From NCBI GenBank assembly GCA_026636295.1, contig CP089462.1:372001-436000 (forward strand): DNA of 64,000 nucleotides, written 5' to 3'. Under the pieces are notes generated by a model. It did no database searches. It was not told the origin of the DNA and worked only from the letters and a program-made list of their open reading frames with translations. The position numbers and the translations under genes were made by a program. This document shows, in pieces, positions 34,809 to 45,086 of the stretch (positions are counted from its first letter, which is position 1; every line of letters starts with the position of its first letter). The stretch comes from Medakamo hakoo (taxonomy: Eukaryota > Chlorophyta > Trebouxiophyceae > Coccomyxaceae).

Positions 34809-37224
34809 TCAACTCCACGGCGACGGGTTGGACGCCGCCGTCGCGGCTGGTGGCGGCGGCGACACCGGCCCACCCCCCAAGACACCTGCCGCCTGGGCAA
34901 AGCGGGCCGCCCGGTCAGCCGCCATGGGTGCGCCGGCCGGCGGGGCGGCTTTACGCAGCGGCGGCGCGGCCGACGGGCTGGGGCCCAAGGACAGGCCGCC
35001 CAACAAGTCCTTGAACGGGTCGGCGGGCTCGACGGCCGGAGCCGCGGGCGGGCGGGGCGGCGAGGGCGCGGCCGGGGAAGGGGAGGCGGCGGCGGCCGGC
35101 GCCGCGGGCACAATCGGCGGCGCCAGGGCCGTCGCGTCGCCGAAAGGGTTGGCGCCCATCGTGGGCAGCGGTGCGGCCGGCGCGGGCGCGGGCGCGGCCG
35201 GTGCAGCAGCAGCAGCAACAGCAGGCGGCGCACCGGCCGCGGGCGGCGCGGCCGCAAACGGGTCGAAGCCCGCGCCCCAAGGATCCGCGGACGGTGCGGC
35301 ACCAGGCGCGCCGCCGCCGTCCGCGCTGCCGCCCAACAAGTCCAGCAAGGCGTCCACGGGCGGCGGGCCGGCAGGAGCGGGCGGCGGGCCGCGCGCGGCG
35401 CCGGACGCGGACGCGGGGATGATTGCAGCCGCAGGCGTCGCCGGAGACGCGGGGGCAGCGACGACGACGCCGGGGCCACCACCGCCACCGAAGCGGGGGG
35501 CAGAGCTGCTCGTCGTGAGAATGGATGGAGGGGGTGCGCGCGTGCCCCGGCGCAGGGGCAGGCCCGTGCCGACGGGGCGCGGGGCCGCGGCGGGCGCGGG
35601 CGCGCCAGGCGCGCTGGCGCTGGTGGCGGCGGCCGCCGCCGGCGCCACCACGGCCGTCGGGCCGCCGCCGCCGTCCCCCACCGACGCCGGCGCGCCGCCC
35701 TCCCGGATGTACGCTTCCATCTGCGCCAGGAAGTCGGGCGGCGGCGGCTCCAGGCGCGGGAACTGGAGCGACGCCCGCAGGCCCGGCATGCCCTCGGCCG
35801 CACGGTAAAAGGCCTGCAGCCGGGCCGTGACGGCCGTCGCCTGCCGGTACGCGTCCGCGCCGCGCACCGCGTCGGCCGCGTCCATGTCAAAGAACCGGTC
35901 AGCCAGGTTGATGAGGCCTTCGGACGCCGCCCGGTACGCGCGGAAGGATTCCTGGGCGACGGCCAGGCACGCGGCCTGGACGATGGGGTCGGACGCCGCG
36001 GGGCCGGACGGCACGCAGTCCGCCAGCCGCAGCAGCAGGCGCTGCAGCCGCGGCAGCTGGAACAGGAGGTCCGGGCCGGCCAGGGAGCGGAAGCGGGCCG
36101 CGGCCGCGCTCGCACCCCCCCCGCCGCCGTCCGGCCCCCCGCTGCCGCCCAGGTAAAAGTTGATGCCCTCGTACACGTCGAGCGTCTCGTCCAGGTAGCG
36201 CGCGTACGCGCGCGCAAAGGCCGACCCCTCGAACCGGCCGGCGATGTTGACGGTGTCGACCCAGCCGTCCAGGCCAAAGCGCGGGGTGGAGGAGGCGGCG
36301 GCCGGTGAGGACGCGGGCCCGCCGGGCCGGGACGCCGGGGGCGGCCCGGCCCGCCCCCCGCCGCCCGCCCCCCGCGCCAGGCGGAGGAGGTCGTCCAGGT
36401 ACGACGCGTCGGACTCACGCATCAGGCGGTGGAAGACCATGAGCGTTTTGAGGGCCGTCACCCAGTCCGTGGCGGCCGCGAGGCGGGCCCGGAGCTCGGC
36501 GTTGACGTAGGCGACCGTGCCGCGCGGGGACCGGGCCGAGACGGCGGCCTTGAGGGCTGGGGGTGGGGGTGGGGGTGGGTGGGTGTGTGGGTGGGTGGGC
36601 GTGCGCGGTGGTGGCGTGAGAGAGAGGGTCGAAGAGTAGTGCGGGCCGGCGCCCCCACACAGCCTGCCGGGGTTAACTCACTGCGCACGTGCTTCTCCTT
36701 GGGCACGACGTGGAAGGCGGAGGAGGTGGCCTTGATGATGGCGACGTCGAGCTCCTGCGCGGCGTGGGTGAGTGCGGTGGGGGTGGTGGGAGGTGAAGGG
36801 GTGCTGCTGGCGTGGCGCGCGCGCGCGCGCGCGGCAGGTGTGCGTTTTCGCGCGGTCCGACGGCTCGACCGCGCCCGCCACGCCCGTACGCCCCGCGCGC
36901 AGGGTGCTTCGGACATGTGTGCACTCGCCCGGCGGGACGGGGTGTGCGGGCGGGCGCTGTCGATGGCGGGGACGGGCGCGCATTCGTTCGCCGGGGCCAG
37001 CGCGCCGCGAACAGGCACTGTCAAAAGACTGGCACCGCGCCACGCCGGGAAGCCAAACCGGGTCGCGCCGCTGACGAGCAACAGTGCCCCTGTCCGCTCC
37101 TCACCATCGTGTCCGGCCGGCTGAGGGCCAGGCTGGCCAGGCGGGCTTTGTCCGCCCCGATGACCAGCGCGCGGCGTGCTTCCTGCTTCACCGCGTCCGC
37201 GGTGGACAGGTCGGCGGCAGCCAT
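34809..37224 (-). CDS. AP180/CALM-type clathrin assembly protein (ANTH domain)
   Basis: Three exons (37224-37105, 36754-36682, 36556-34809) give 646 residues. The ANTH domain spans about the first 290 residues: ELDVAIIKATSSAFHVVPKEKHVR is the inositide-binding region, followed by YVNAELRARLAAATDWVTALKTLMVFHRLMRE and LDETLDVYEGINFYLGG. The disordered tail carries adaptor and clathrin motifs: FDPFAAA, ADPFKDLLGG, GANPFGD and DALLDLLGG. Such proteins bind PIP2 on the plasma or endosomal membrane, recruit clathrin and sort SNAREs. The short first two exons were accepted because the phases fit and they restore the conserved start of the fold. Most of the tail is Ala/Pro, typical of this genome. 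Confidence 0.92.
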
Positions 37225-37425
37225 GGTTTTTTGTTGTGTTCCGCTGTGTTGTGCGAGGGGCGCGGGGACGTGGGCGCGGTGTCCGGGGCCGAGTTGCGCG
37301 CCGGCGCCGACCGGGCGCGACAGAAAAAGGGATTGCCGCGCACAGAGCTCCAGTGGGACAGCGCGCCCGGGCCACTCTCTTTTTCTTGCCGCGAGCGCCG
37401 CGAAAAAAAAAACACGGACGGCAGA

Positions 37426-37986
37426 ATGCAGTCGCGCACCAGCGCCGCCTCCACCAGCGCCCCAGCGCCGCAGCCATGCACGTTCCGTGGCTGCTCTGCG
37501 CGTGGCGGGAGCGTGAAGGCCCAGGTACGTCGGTCGCGCAAGCTCTTTTTTTTTTCTCCGGGGCCGCCGGGGCCGCCGCGCAACCCCTCGCACCCCCCTG
37601 CCTCACCCACCCCCACACACACACGCACACGCGCGCGCTTCCAAACAATGACCCAGGCCCTCCCCGTCATAGCGACTGTGCAAGACGCCATCGTGGGCAG
37701 CGCCGTCTTTGCGGCCATCGGCGCCGCGGCCTGGGCGGGCGTCCGCGGCGACCCGGCGCCCTGCTCGCTGTGCGCGGGGACGGGCGGGTGCAGCTGCTTT
37801 GCCTGCGGCGCGTCCGGGGCGAGCACGGCTGCCAGTGGCTCCGGCGAGGCGGGCGGCGCACCACCCCGCCCCCAGCGCCGGGACCCGCTCGGCCGGGCGG
37901 CCCCGCCGCCGGGCCAGTGCCGGGTGTGTGGCGGGACCGGGATGGTCCTCTGCTCGGCGTGCAGGGGCAGCGGGTTCAAGTTTTGA
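37426..37986 (+). CDS. Plastid DnaJ-type zinc-finger membrane protein
   Basis: Two exons (37426-37524, 37657-37986) give 142 residues; the GTACGT donor and CCCAG acceptor are in phase. Exon 1 is a transit-like peptide (MQSRTSAASTSAPAPQP). Exon 2 opens with a hydrophobic helix (DAIVGSAVFAAIGAAAWAGV), then four cysteine pairs of the DnaJ zinc-finger type: CSLCAGTGGCSCFACGASG and, after a 38-residue loop, CRVCGGTGMVLCSACRGSG. Related thylakoid proteins without a J domain (LQY1, BSD2, PSA2 classes) act as thiol isomerases or assembly chaperones for photosystems and Rubisco. Which one this is cannot be decided. A TGTAA at 38,015 may be a polyadenylation signal of the chlorophyte kind. Confidence 0.78.
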   Translation: MQSRTSAASTSAPAPQPCTFRGCSARGGSVKAQVRRSRKLFFFSPGPPGPPRNPSHPPASPTPTHTRTRARFQTMTQALPVIATVQDAIVGSAVFAAIGAAAWAGVRGDPAPCSLCAGTGGCSCFACGASGASTAASGSGEAGGAPPRPQRRDPLGRAAPPPGQCRVCGGTGMVLCSACRGSGFKF

Positions 37987-38180
37987 TTGATTGATTTTGT
38001 TTTTTGGGGGGGCGTGTAATGCGAAAAAAATGCAGTAGGCCAGGGCTTGTCGGAATCGCTTTTGGTTTCGGCGGACGTGTTTTTGTGGTGGTGGTGGAGG
38101 TGTGTGTGAGTTGATGGGTCGAGCACACTGCCGTTTGCCGCACGCATTCCAGCTCCTCCAGTGGAGAAAACAGGCACACG

Positions 38181-38993
38181 ATGCCCGCCTCGGTCCGGCT
38201 CCAGCCCGCGCGTGTGGGCGGCATGCGCGCTCGTGGCGTGCACGCGCCAGTGGCCATGAGGAATGGAGGCGTGCGTCGCACAGGCGCCGGCAACACCGCG
38301 CCGCGCGCCGCGGCGCCGCGTCCGCCACCCGGCCGCTCGCCATCCTCCTCCGGCCGCCCCTCTCTCCGGGCACCACCACCCCGCGCCACGGCCGGCTCCT
38401 CCTCCGGCGGTGCGCCCGCCCCCGGCCCGACCTCCCTGCCAGCCAAGCTCAAAGCGTTCTTCACCCGGGACAAAGTCGACAAGGAAGCCATGAAACGCCT
38501 GGGCCTGGGCGCCGTCGCGTCGTACGGCTTTGTGTCCAACGCGACGTATGGGACGGGCCTCGGTGCGTCAGGCGCGGGGGGGCAGGGGGGGGGGGGGAGC
38601 CCCGCGCACTGTGTGGCCTGTCACAGGCGCCACTCACCCTCCCTCCCTCCCCCTCCCTCCCCCTCCAAAAAAAAAACGCCAGCGCTGAGTTGGATCGCCT
38701 TTGTCAAGCAAAAGGGTTTCTCACCGCTGGCACCGGGCAAGTGGCCCGTCTTCCTCACGTTTTTCGCGGCCTTCTGGATGACCCAAAACTTCCTGCGCCC
38801 GCTGCGCCTGTCCGCCGCCCTGGCCATGGCGCCTGTCTTTGACCGGTTCATCGGCTTCGTGGAGCGCAAAACCGGCTTGTCCCGGGCGGGCGCGTTTGGC
38901 GTGTACTTGGCCATTTTAGGGACGGTCACCTCTGTCGCCGTGTTTGGGTCTATTTTCCTGGCGTGTGGGCCGGCGGCGTACGCGCGGGCGTGA
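38181..38993 (+). CDS. Plastid membrane protein of DUF1279/FAM210-like type
   Basis: Two exons (38181-38562, 38683-38993) give 230 codons from the first ATG; in-frame ATGs at 38,223 and 38,256 are alternative starts. A long Pro/Arg/Ser leader looks like a transit peptide. The conserved part begins KLKAFFTRDKVDKEAMKRLGLGAVASYGFVSN and continues across the intron as ATYGTGLALSWIAFVKQKGFSPL. Two or three hydrophobic helices follow (WPVFLTFFAAFWMTQNFLRPLRLS, VYLAILGTVTSVAVFGSIFLACG). The LGAVASYGFVSN...WIAF pattern resembles plant plastid proteins of the DUF1279/FAM210 type, for which no biochemical role is settled. Targeting and helices are well supported; the family name is moderate. Confidence 0.75.
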   Translation: MPASVRLQPARVGGMRARGVHAPVAMRNGGVRRTGAGNTAPRAAAPRPPPGRSPSSSGRPSLRAPPPRATAGSSSGGAPAPGPTSLPAKLKAFFTRDKVDKEAMKRLGLGAVASYGFVSNATYGTGLGASGAGGQGGGGSPAHCVACHRRHSPSLPPPPSPSKKKTPALSWIAFVKQKGFSPLAPGKWPVFLTFFAAFWMTQNFLRPLRLSAALAMAPVFDRFIGFVERKTGLSRAGAFGVYLAILGTVTSVAVFGSIFLACGPAAYARA

Positions 38994-39276
38994 TGGCGGG
39001 GATGGACGGGCATGGGCAAGACGGAGGCGGTGTGCAAGACAAGGGTGGCGGGAACGCCGCAGGTTTTCATTGGGTCCTTTCCTCGGCGAGTGCGACCGCG
39101 CGGCGGAACGACAGCCCCTGCCCGTGCGCCGCGCTGGACGGCGCGCGGCCTGCCGTCCACTCTCACCCACTCAGGCCGAGGCTGTGCGTCTGCCCACCAG
39201 CCTCCTGTCTGCCGCATCGCACCACCGCGGCTCGCGCGGAGCCTTTTTCACTGAGACGGACTGCGTGCGTGCCGCT

Positions 39277-41347
39277 ATGGTCGCCGCGTTGGTCGTCCTC
39301 GCCCAGGCCGGCCTGCTGGCCCTGGCGGTCTGGGCGGCCCACTGGGTGATGCGCAAGTGTCGGACACCAACACCAGGTGAGGTGGCGGAGGGAGTGTCGG
39401 GCTCGTTGTGAGGGCGCGGGGCGGCCGGCTCGTTGCGCCGCGCGCGCAGGCATGCGACCCGCTCGACCACACTGCTCACCCCTCCCCCCCCCCCCCCCCC
39501 CCCCCCCCCTTGCCCGCCCACCACGACCCCGCGGCCCAGCGCACCTCCGCCCACTCTCTTCCATGCCCGGCCCGCGCGGCCTCCCCCTGCTGGGCAACGT
39601 CCTGGAATTCGCACGCATGCCGGGCGGCCAACCCCAAATCCACGCGCTCTGGCACAGGCTGGCCCTCCGCCACGGCCCCCTCTACAGGGTGACCGTCCCG
39701 GGCCGGACGTTCGTGGTCGTGACCGACCCGTCCCTCCTCCCCGCCGTCCTGGGCCGGCTGGGCATGCCCAAGAGCCCCATGTACCGCATCACCCGCCCCC
39801 TGTTTTCGCCTGAGCGGGCGGACAACATGTTCACCGTCCTCTCCATCCACGACCCCGGCTGGTCGGAAGCGCGCAAAGCCTTCGCGTGCAATGTCAGCCC
39901 GGCCAACGTGGCAGCCCGTTTCCCGGGCGTGTTGGGTGTGACGACGCGGTGCGCGGCCGCGGTGTGCAAGGCCGTCGGCGGCGGGCGGCCGACGTGCCCG
40001 GCGCCGCCCTCCCTGGACGTGCAGGACGTGTGCCTGCGCCTCGCCCTGGACATGATCCTGGGCGCCGCGTACGGCGTCGACGTGGCCGCCGCCGCGGACT
40101 TGGGCGGTCGCTGCGCCCTGCTGGACGCCTTCCACGCCGCGTTTGACGAGATTTACCTGGGCCTGACCAACCCGCTGCGCCGCCCGGTGTTTGCGGCGCT
40201 GCCCTGGCTCCCCGCTGCGCGGAAGAGCGCGGCCGCGCACCGCACGCTGTACGACGCCTGGGCCCGCCTGGTGGGCGTGACGCGGGCCGCGTCGCCGCCG
40301 TCCCCTGACGACACGTCGTACCTGGCCTGCCTGAACCGGCTGACCGACCCGGTGAGCGGCGGGCCGTATTCCACGGCGGCCCTGACCTCCCAGATCGGCG
40401 CGACCGTCATCGCGGGCACGGACACGACCGGCCACGCGGCCGCGTGGGCCCTGTACGCGCTGGCGGCCCACCCGGCGTCCCAAGCCCGCCTGGCGGCTGA
40501 GTTGGGCGCGGCCGGGCTGCTCGCGTCTCCGTCCACCCCCCGCCCGCGGCCGCCCGCCTACGCCGACCTGGCCGCCGGCCGCCTGCCCTTTTTGGAGGCT
40601 GTCATCGCCGAGTCCATGCGCCTGTGGCCCGTCGGCGGCGCGGGCGTCGGCCGGTGCGTCGACGCCCCGGGCGGCGCCGAGCTGGGCGGGTACCACCTGC
40701 CGCCCGGCACGGAAGTCGCGGCACCGCTGTACGCGCTGCACCGGGCGCCGTGGGCGTGGGAGCGGGCGGACGAGTTTGATCCGGGGCGGTGGCTGGGCGG
40801 TGGTGGGGGCGGTGGAGGCGGTGGAGGCGGAGGCGGCGGCCCGCCGTCCCTCATCCGGGCAGGCTCGCCGGCGGGCGGGGGGCCAGAGCGGCGCGCCTCC
40901 ACCGCCGCCGCCGCCCCCGCCACCAAGGACGGCGCCGCCCTCCCTGCAGCCAAGGCAGGAGGCGAAGTCGCGTCGCACTCCTGGTCCGCGCGGGATGCGG
41001 CGGCCTTCAGCGCCGGCGGCGGCGAGTCCGTGACCCAGGCCTGGGCGCGCGGCGGCCTGGCGGCCGCGGCGTCGGCCGCCAAGCCCGTGTCCAAAGAGTC
41101 CTACCTCCCGTACGCGGGCGGGCCGCGCGAGTGCCTGGGGCGGCGGTTTGCGGCGATGGAGCTGATGACTGCCCTGGTCGTGCTGGCGGGCGGCTTTGAG
41201 TGGTCCGTGGACGAGGAGCGGATGGGGGGCGGCGGGCCGTGCGCGACGGCGGGTCGGGAAGTCTCGCGCTTCACGCTCGCCGTGGAGGGCGGCATTTGGC
41301 TGCACGCACGGCCGAGGGCTGGGGCGGCGGGCGTCGGGTGGCAGTGA
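39277..41347 (+). CDS. Cytochrome P450
   Basis: Exon 1 (39277-39376) encodes the N-terminal membrane anchor MVAALVVLAQAGLLALAVWAAHWV. Exon 2 (39540-41347) continues in phase into SSMPGPRGLPLLGNVL, the proline-rich hinge. The I-helix oxygen-binding motif is GTDTTGHAAAW, the K-helix ExxR is ESMRLWPVG, the PERF region is WERADEFDPGRW and the haem loop is YAGGPRECLGRR, whose Cys ligates the iron. At 635 residues it is about 130 longer than usual, because a Gly/Ala/Ser-rich stretch of roughly 100 residues (40,795-41,095) sits between the PERF region and the haem loop. It is presumably an ER monooxygenase. The subfamily and substrate cannot be deduced. Confidence 0.93.
39484..39509. repeat. C26 homopolymer in P450 intron 1
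   Basis: Twenty-six consecutive C residues 30 bp upstream of the acceptor of the P450 intron, in the position of a polypyrimidine tract. Confidence 0.92.
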
Positions 41348-41455
41348 GTGAGGGCTTTACTTCTGGTTCCGGGGTCCGGGTGGTTGCAGAGCAAAGACAA
41401 AAGCGCAATGCTTCACTGAACTCGCCCTCCCGGCCCACTCCCCCCCTCCTATAAA

Positions 41456-42857
41456 ATGACCGACCCCCTCAGGCTGGCCCTTCTTGGCGCGGGGATTTTC
41501 GCCACGTCAGCGTGGGCGCCCGTGCTGCGGTGCGTCGTGTGTGTGTGGCGCGCGAGCCCTGGGGGTGTGCACGCGCGGGGCGTGGGGAGCAATGTGTTCT
41601 CGCTCCCGCTGCGCGCGCACGCTCTCGACGCACCTGCCTCCCCCCATCCCGCCTCACCCCCCTCTCCCTCCCGCGACGCGCAGGGCCGCCGCCGCCGACG
41701 GACTCATCACCCTCACCCACGTCTGGTCTCGGTCCGAAGCCTCGGCCACCGCTCTGGCCGCCGACCTGGGCGTCCCAGCCGCCCACGGCGACGCCGGCCT
41801 CGACGCCGTGCTGGCCGACCCGGCCACGCACGCCGTCCTCGTCGCCCTCCCCGTCCAGGCCATGCCGGCCGTCGTCACGGCCGCGCTCGCGGCCGGCAAA
41901 GCCGTGCTGCAAGAAAAGCCCGTCGCGCCGACGGTCAAGCTGGCGACAGAAGTGGCGCGCGCGGCTCTGGCCGCCCGCCGCAAAGCCGAGGACGGCGCGG
42001 ACGCGCCCCTCCTCACCGCCGTGCAACCCGTCTGGTGCCTCGCCGAAAACTACCGGTCGGAGCCCGGCATCGCGGCCGCGGCGGCCGCGGCCCGCCCGTG
42101 CTCCATCGGGCCCGCTGTCAAGGCCGACCTCATCGCCAACATGCCCATGAACGGCGCCAACCGGTACCACGGCTCGGCCTGGCGGCGGGACGGCGTCGGC
42201 TGCCCGGGCTGCTTCCTCATGGACTCGTCCGTCCACTTCATCGCGGGCCTGCGGGCGCTGCTGGGCGACGGCGGCGCCGGGTGGGGAGAGGCCGTGGCCG
42301 CGTCCGCGTCCGCGTACGGCGCGGACGCCGAGGGCGGGGCGTCGCCCTGCCCCCTGCCGCCGCCCGACACGCTGGTCGGTCGCCTCGTGTACGCCAACGG
42401 CCGGGCGGCGGGCGTGTCCATCACCTTTGCGGGCGCCGCGCCGGCCCTGAGCCTGGGCGTGGAAGGCCGGGACGGGTCCGTCCACCTGTCCCGCGGCGGG
42501 TTGAGTGGGCTGGCGGGGGGCGGCGGCGCCAGCCCGGCGGCCGCGCGCGGCGCGGGCTATGACCTGCTCACGGCTACGACCCGCACACCGGGCGGCGGCC
42601 TGGCGGGCGAAGCGGCCTTCCACCCGTTTGCGGGCTTGGAGCGGGAGCTGCGGTCGTTCGTGCGGCTGGCGAGGGGTGAGGGCACGCCCGCCGACGCGGC
42701 CGCGCTGAGCCCGGCGGCGGCCGCGCACGACCTGTGCGTCGTCGAAGCGCTGCTGGTGAGCGCGGCGGCGGGCGGCGGCGCGCCCGTGCCCGTCCTGCCG
42801 CTGGCGGCAGAGCCATGGGGCGGCCTGCAAGCGGAGGAACAGGCTGGAGACGTGTAA
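41456..42857 (+). CDS. Gfo/Idh/MocA-family NAD(P)-dependent oxidoreductase
   Basis: Two exons (41456-41529, 41684-42857) give 415 residues. The Rossmann motif is LALLGAGIFATSAWAPVL, split from the second strand ITLTHVWSRS by the intron. The family EKP motif appears as GKAVLQEKPVA, followed by PVWCLAENYRSEPG. The C-terminal alpha/beta domain holds FLMDSSVHFIAGLRALLG, where the DSSVHFI histidine is in the catalytic position. Such enzymes oxidise or reduce sugar, inositol or related substrates in the cytosol; the actual substrate is unknown. A TATAAA abuts the ATG (41,450-41,455), leaving almost no leader if it were a promoter, so I regard it as chance. The gap to the P450 is 108 bp. Confidence 0.9.
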
Positions 42858-42896
42858 AAACAAAGGCGCTGGCGCGCGCGTGTGTGTGTCAGGTCC

Positions 42897-44726
42897 CTAC
42901 AGCCCCGCCCCTGCTGGCGCCGCCCGCCCCCGGCGTGCGTGCGGCGGCCCGCCGCCATCCCGCTCCGCCAGGCTCAACCCGCCGGGCGGGAGGGGCGGCA
43001 GGACTTCGTACCTCAGCAGCCGGGCGTCCGCGCCGCCCAGCGCCAGGCGCGCCTTGGACGCCGCCCGCATGCGCAGCGCCCGGGTGGCGGCCGGGTTGCC
43101 GCACAGTACAAAGGCAGTGGACGGCGACGCGGCCTTCCTCAGAAAAGCGCCCAGGTCGGCCCAGGCGGCCTCCAGCGCCGCGGCGTCGTCCCCCCCGTCG
43201 TCCTCGCGCGCGGCGGGTCCGCCCCCGCCGTCGCCGTCCCAGTCCAGGTCGGCGGCGGCGTGCGAGTCGGACTCGCCGCCTCCAGCCCGGGCCGAGCCGC
43301 CGCGGCCGTCCGTGCCCGCCAAGCGCCCGCCCCACGGCGGGTTGGTCACGACCAGCGTCGGCCGGCGCTCGGGCGCCCACTCGCCCGCCGTCCCTTTCGA
43401 CCAGGAGATCAGGTGCCCGACGCCCGCCGCGTCCGCTGCCGCCCGTGCCAGGTCCAGCGCCCGGCCGTGCGTGTCGTTGCCGAGCAGGGCGCCGCCCTCC
43501 CACCCGACGCGCGCCCGGGCGGCGTCGCCGCGCGCGGCCGCCCAGCCGCGGCTGTCGTGGTCGGGCCACCGCTCAAACGGCCAGGACCCGGGCGGGCGGG
43601 CCAGGCCGGGCGCGGCGTGCGTGGCGGCCAGCGCGGCTTCAATCAGCAGCGTCCCGGACCCGCACATCGGGTCGGCCAGGACGACGGGCGGGGTCTTGCC
43701 CGCGGCCGCGTCCGCTGCGCGCTGCGCCCACCCGGCCGCCGCCAGGACGCCCGCGGCCGCCGCCTCATTCAGGGCGGCAGCGTGGACGGGCAGGCCGGTC
43801 CTGTACCCCCGCTTGTGCAGGCTCTGGCCGGAGCAGTCGCGGTAAAAGGTGATGCCGTCCGCGCCATCGGCCGCGACGAGGAGGGGGAGGTCGACGGCCG
43901 CGGCCAGGCCCAACCCTGGCGGCGGCGGGGCGGGCGGCGGCGGCCGGGCGCCTGTCGCGTCGCGCACCGCATCGCAGACGGCATCACGCACGCGGGCGGC
44001 CACCAGGCCGGGCGTCGCCAAGTCGCTCGCGCCCGGCGACACGCGCGCGTCCACGCACAGCGTGCCGCCGGGCGGGAGGAGGGCCGGCCAGTCGACACAC
44101 CGCCGGGCGAGCAGGTACAGCCGGTCCCCCCCACGGGGCGCGTCCCGGCCCCCGCCGGCCGCGCCGCCGCCCAGGCTGCCGCGGCCGATGACGTGCAGCA
44201 CGCGCACCGCGATGCGGGACCACAGGTTGGCCCGGTGCATAACGGCCAGGCGGGGCTCGCCGCGCGGCGAGGCAAAGGACACGCCGCCGCGGCCCGGGTG
44301 GACGGCGACCGCGCGGATGCGGGGGCCGGCCAGCTCTGCCGCCAGGAACTGTTCATTGCCGGGATGGCACGTCGCAAAGTATGAGGCTGAGCCGGGCGGG
44401 GTGGGTGGTGGCGGCGGCGCCGGCCGGGCGTTGGGTTGGTGGCGTGGTGGCGGTGGCCGGCGCGCCTCATCCCGGACCCAGGCCTCATTCCGCCGATTGT
44501 GACGGGGGCCAGGGCTATCACTGTCCCATGCTGGATTGGTGGCGCGGTCCCGGGACGGCGGGCGGCGCTTGTGCGAGGACGCATTGCCTGGCCACCCGGC
44601 GGCCGCGACTCTAGTGGAGAGGCGCAGGGCTGGGGGTGGGGTGGGCAGGCCGCGACCGCTGGTGCTGGCCAGCCGGGTCAGGAGGTGACGACCCAGGGCA
44701 TGGGTGGCCGTGGGTGGGGGTGCCAT
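42897..44726 (-). CDS. THUMP-type RNA (guanine-N2) methyltransferase, RlmL-like, organellar
   Basis: A single exon of 609 codons from ATG 44,726. A basic leader (MAPPPTATHALGRHLLTRLAS) suggests import into plastid or mitochondrion. SASYFATCHPGNEQFLAAELAG starts the THUMP/ferredoxin-like RNA-binding region. DITFYRD-type sequence GITFYRDCSGQSLHKRGYR leads into the methylase. The S-adenosylmethionine site is PVVLADPMCGSGTLLIEAAL, and the catalytic motif is LVVTNPPWGGRL. This order is that of bacterial RlmL and its plant relatives, which methylate a guanine of large-subunit rRNA. Long Gly/Ala/Asp-rich loops interrupt the methylase after NPPWG. Only 39 bp separate its stop from that of the convergent oxidoreductase. 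An alternative start at 44,900 would add a poorly conserved peptide. Confidence 0.86.
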   Translation of the reverse strand: MAPPPTATHALGRHLLTRLASTSGRGLPTPPPALRLSTRVAAAGWPGNASSHKRRPPSRDRATNPAWDSDSPGPRHNRRNEAWVRDEARRPPPPRHQPNARPAPPPPPTPPGSASYFATCHPGNEQFLAAELAGPRIRAVAVHPGRGGVSFASPRGEPRLAVMHRANLWSRIAVRVLHVIGRGSLGGGAAGGGRDAPRGGDRLYLLARRCVDWPALLPPGGTLCVDARVSPGASDLATPGLVAARVRDAVCDAVRDATGARPPPPAPPPPGLGLAAAVDLPLLVAADGADGITFYRDCSGQSLHKRGYRTGLPVHAAALNEAAAAGVLAAAGWAQRAADAAAGKTPPVVLADPMCGSGTLLIEAALAATHAAPGLARPPGSWPFERWPDHDSRGWAAARGDAARARVGWEGGALLGNDTHGRALDLARAAADAAGVGHLISWSKGTAGEWAPERRPTLVVTNPPWGGRLAGTDGRGGSARAGGGESDSHAAADLDWDGDGGGGPAAREDDGGDDAAALEAAWADLGAFLRKAASPSTAFVLCGNPAATRALRMRAASKARLALGGADARLLRYEVLPPLPPGGLSLAERDGGGPPHARRGRAAPAGAGL

Positions 44727-45086
44727 GGCACCTGCCGGCCGTGTCGGAGGCGCACGCATCGGACTGTGGAGCGTCGCGAGGTGTGTTTGGCTCTGCGCCA
44801 TCCTGCCGCAGACAGAGAAAAAAAAAAAAAACTGCGGCCGCGCGCGCTTGGTTTCCGCGCGCCGCGCCGCCCACTCGCCCACCTCCTGAACCGGCCCCAC
44901 CCCTGCTCGGAAGCCCTTGTCTCACCCGATTCGATCGACAGGGCGTGAGCGTGTGCGGACTCCGCACCGTCGCGCAACTGTCGGCGCGGCGCCGAGCTTT
45001 TCGCGCGGGCAACGCATCGGCCCGCCCAAGTGCGGGCCTCCCCCCTTCCACCCCGCCGCCCGCGCCCGCCCTCCCCATCCCAGGCC
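44727..45086. promoter_or_regulatory. Divergent promoter region, RNA methyltransferase/CABIN1
   Basis: About 360 bp between divergent start codons. An A14 run at 44,819-44,832 is the only strong compositional feature. No RNA gene seen. Confidence 0.4.

Noticed and set aside
41450-41455. TATAAA box just before the oxidoreductase ATG
   Set aside because: It touches the start codon and would leave no 5' leader. The Rossmann motif starts within ten residues of this ATG, so the start is right and the TATA is likely chance.
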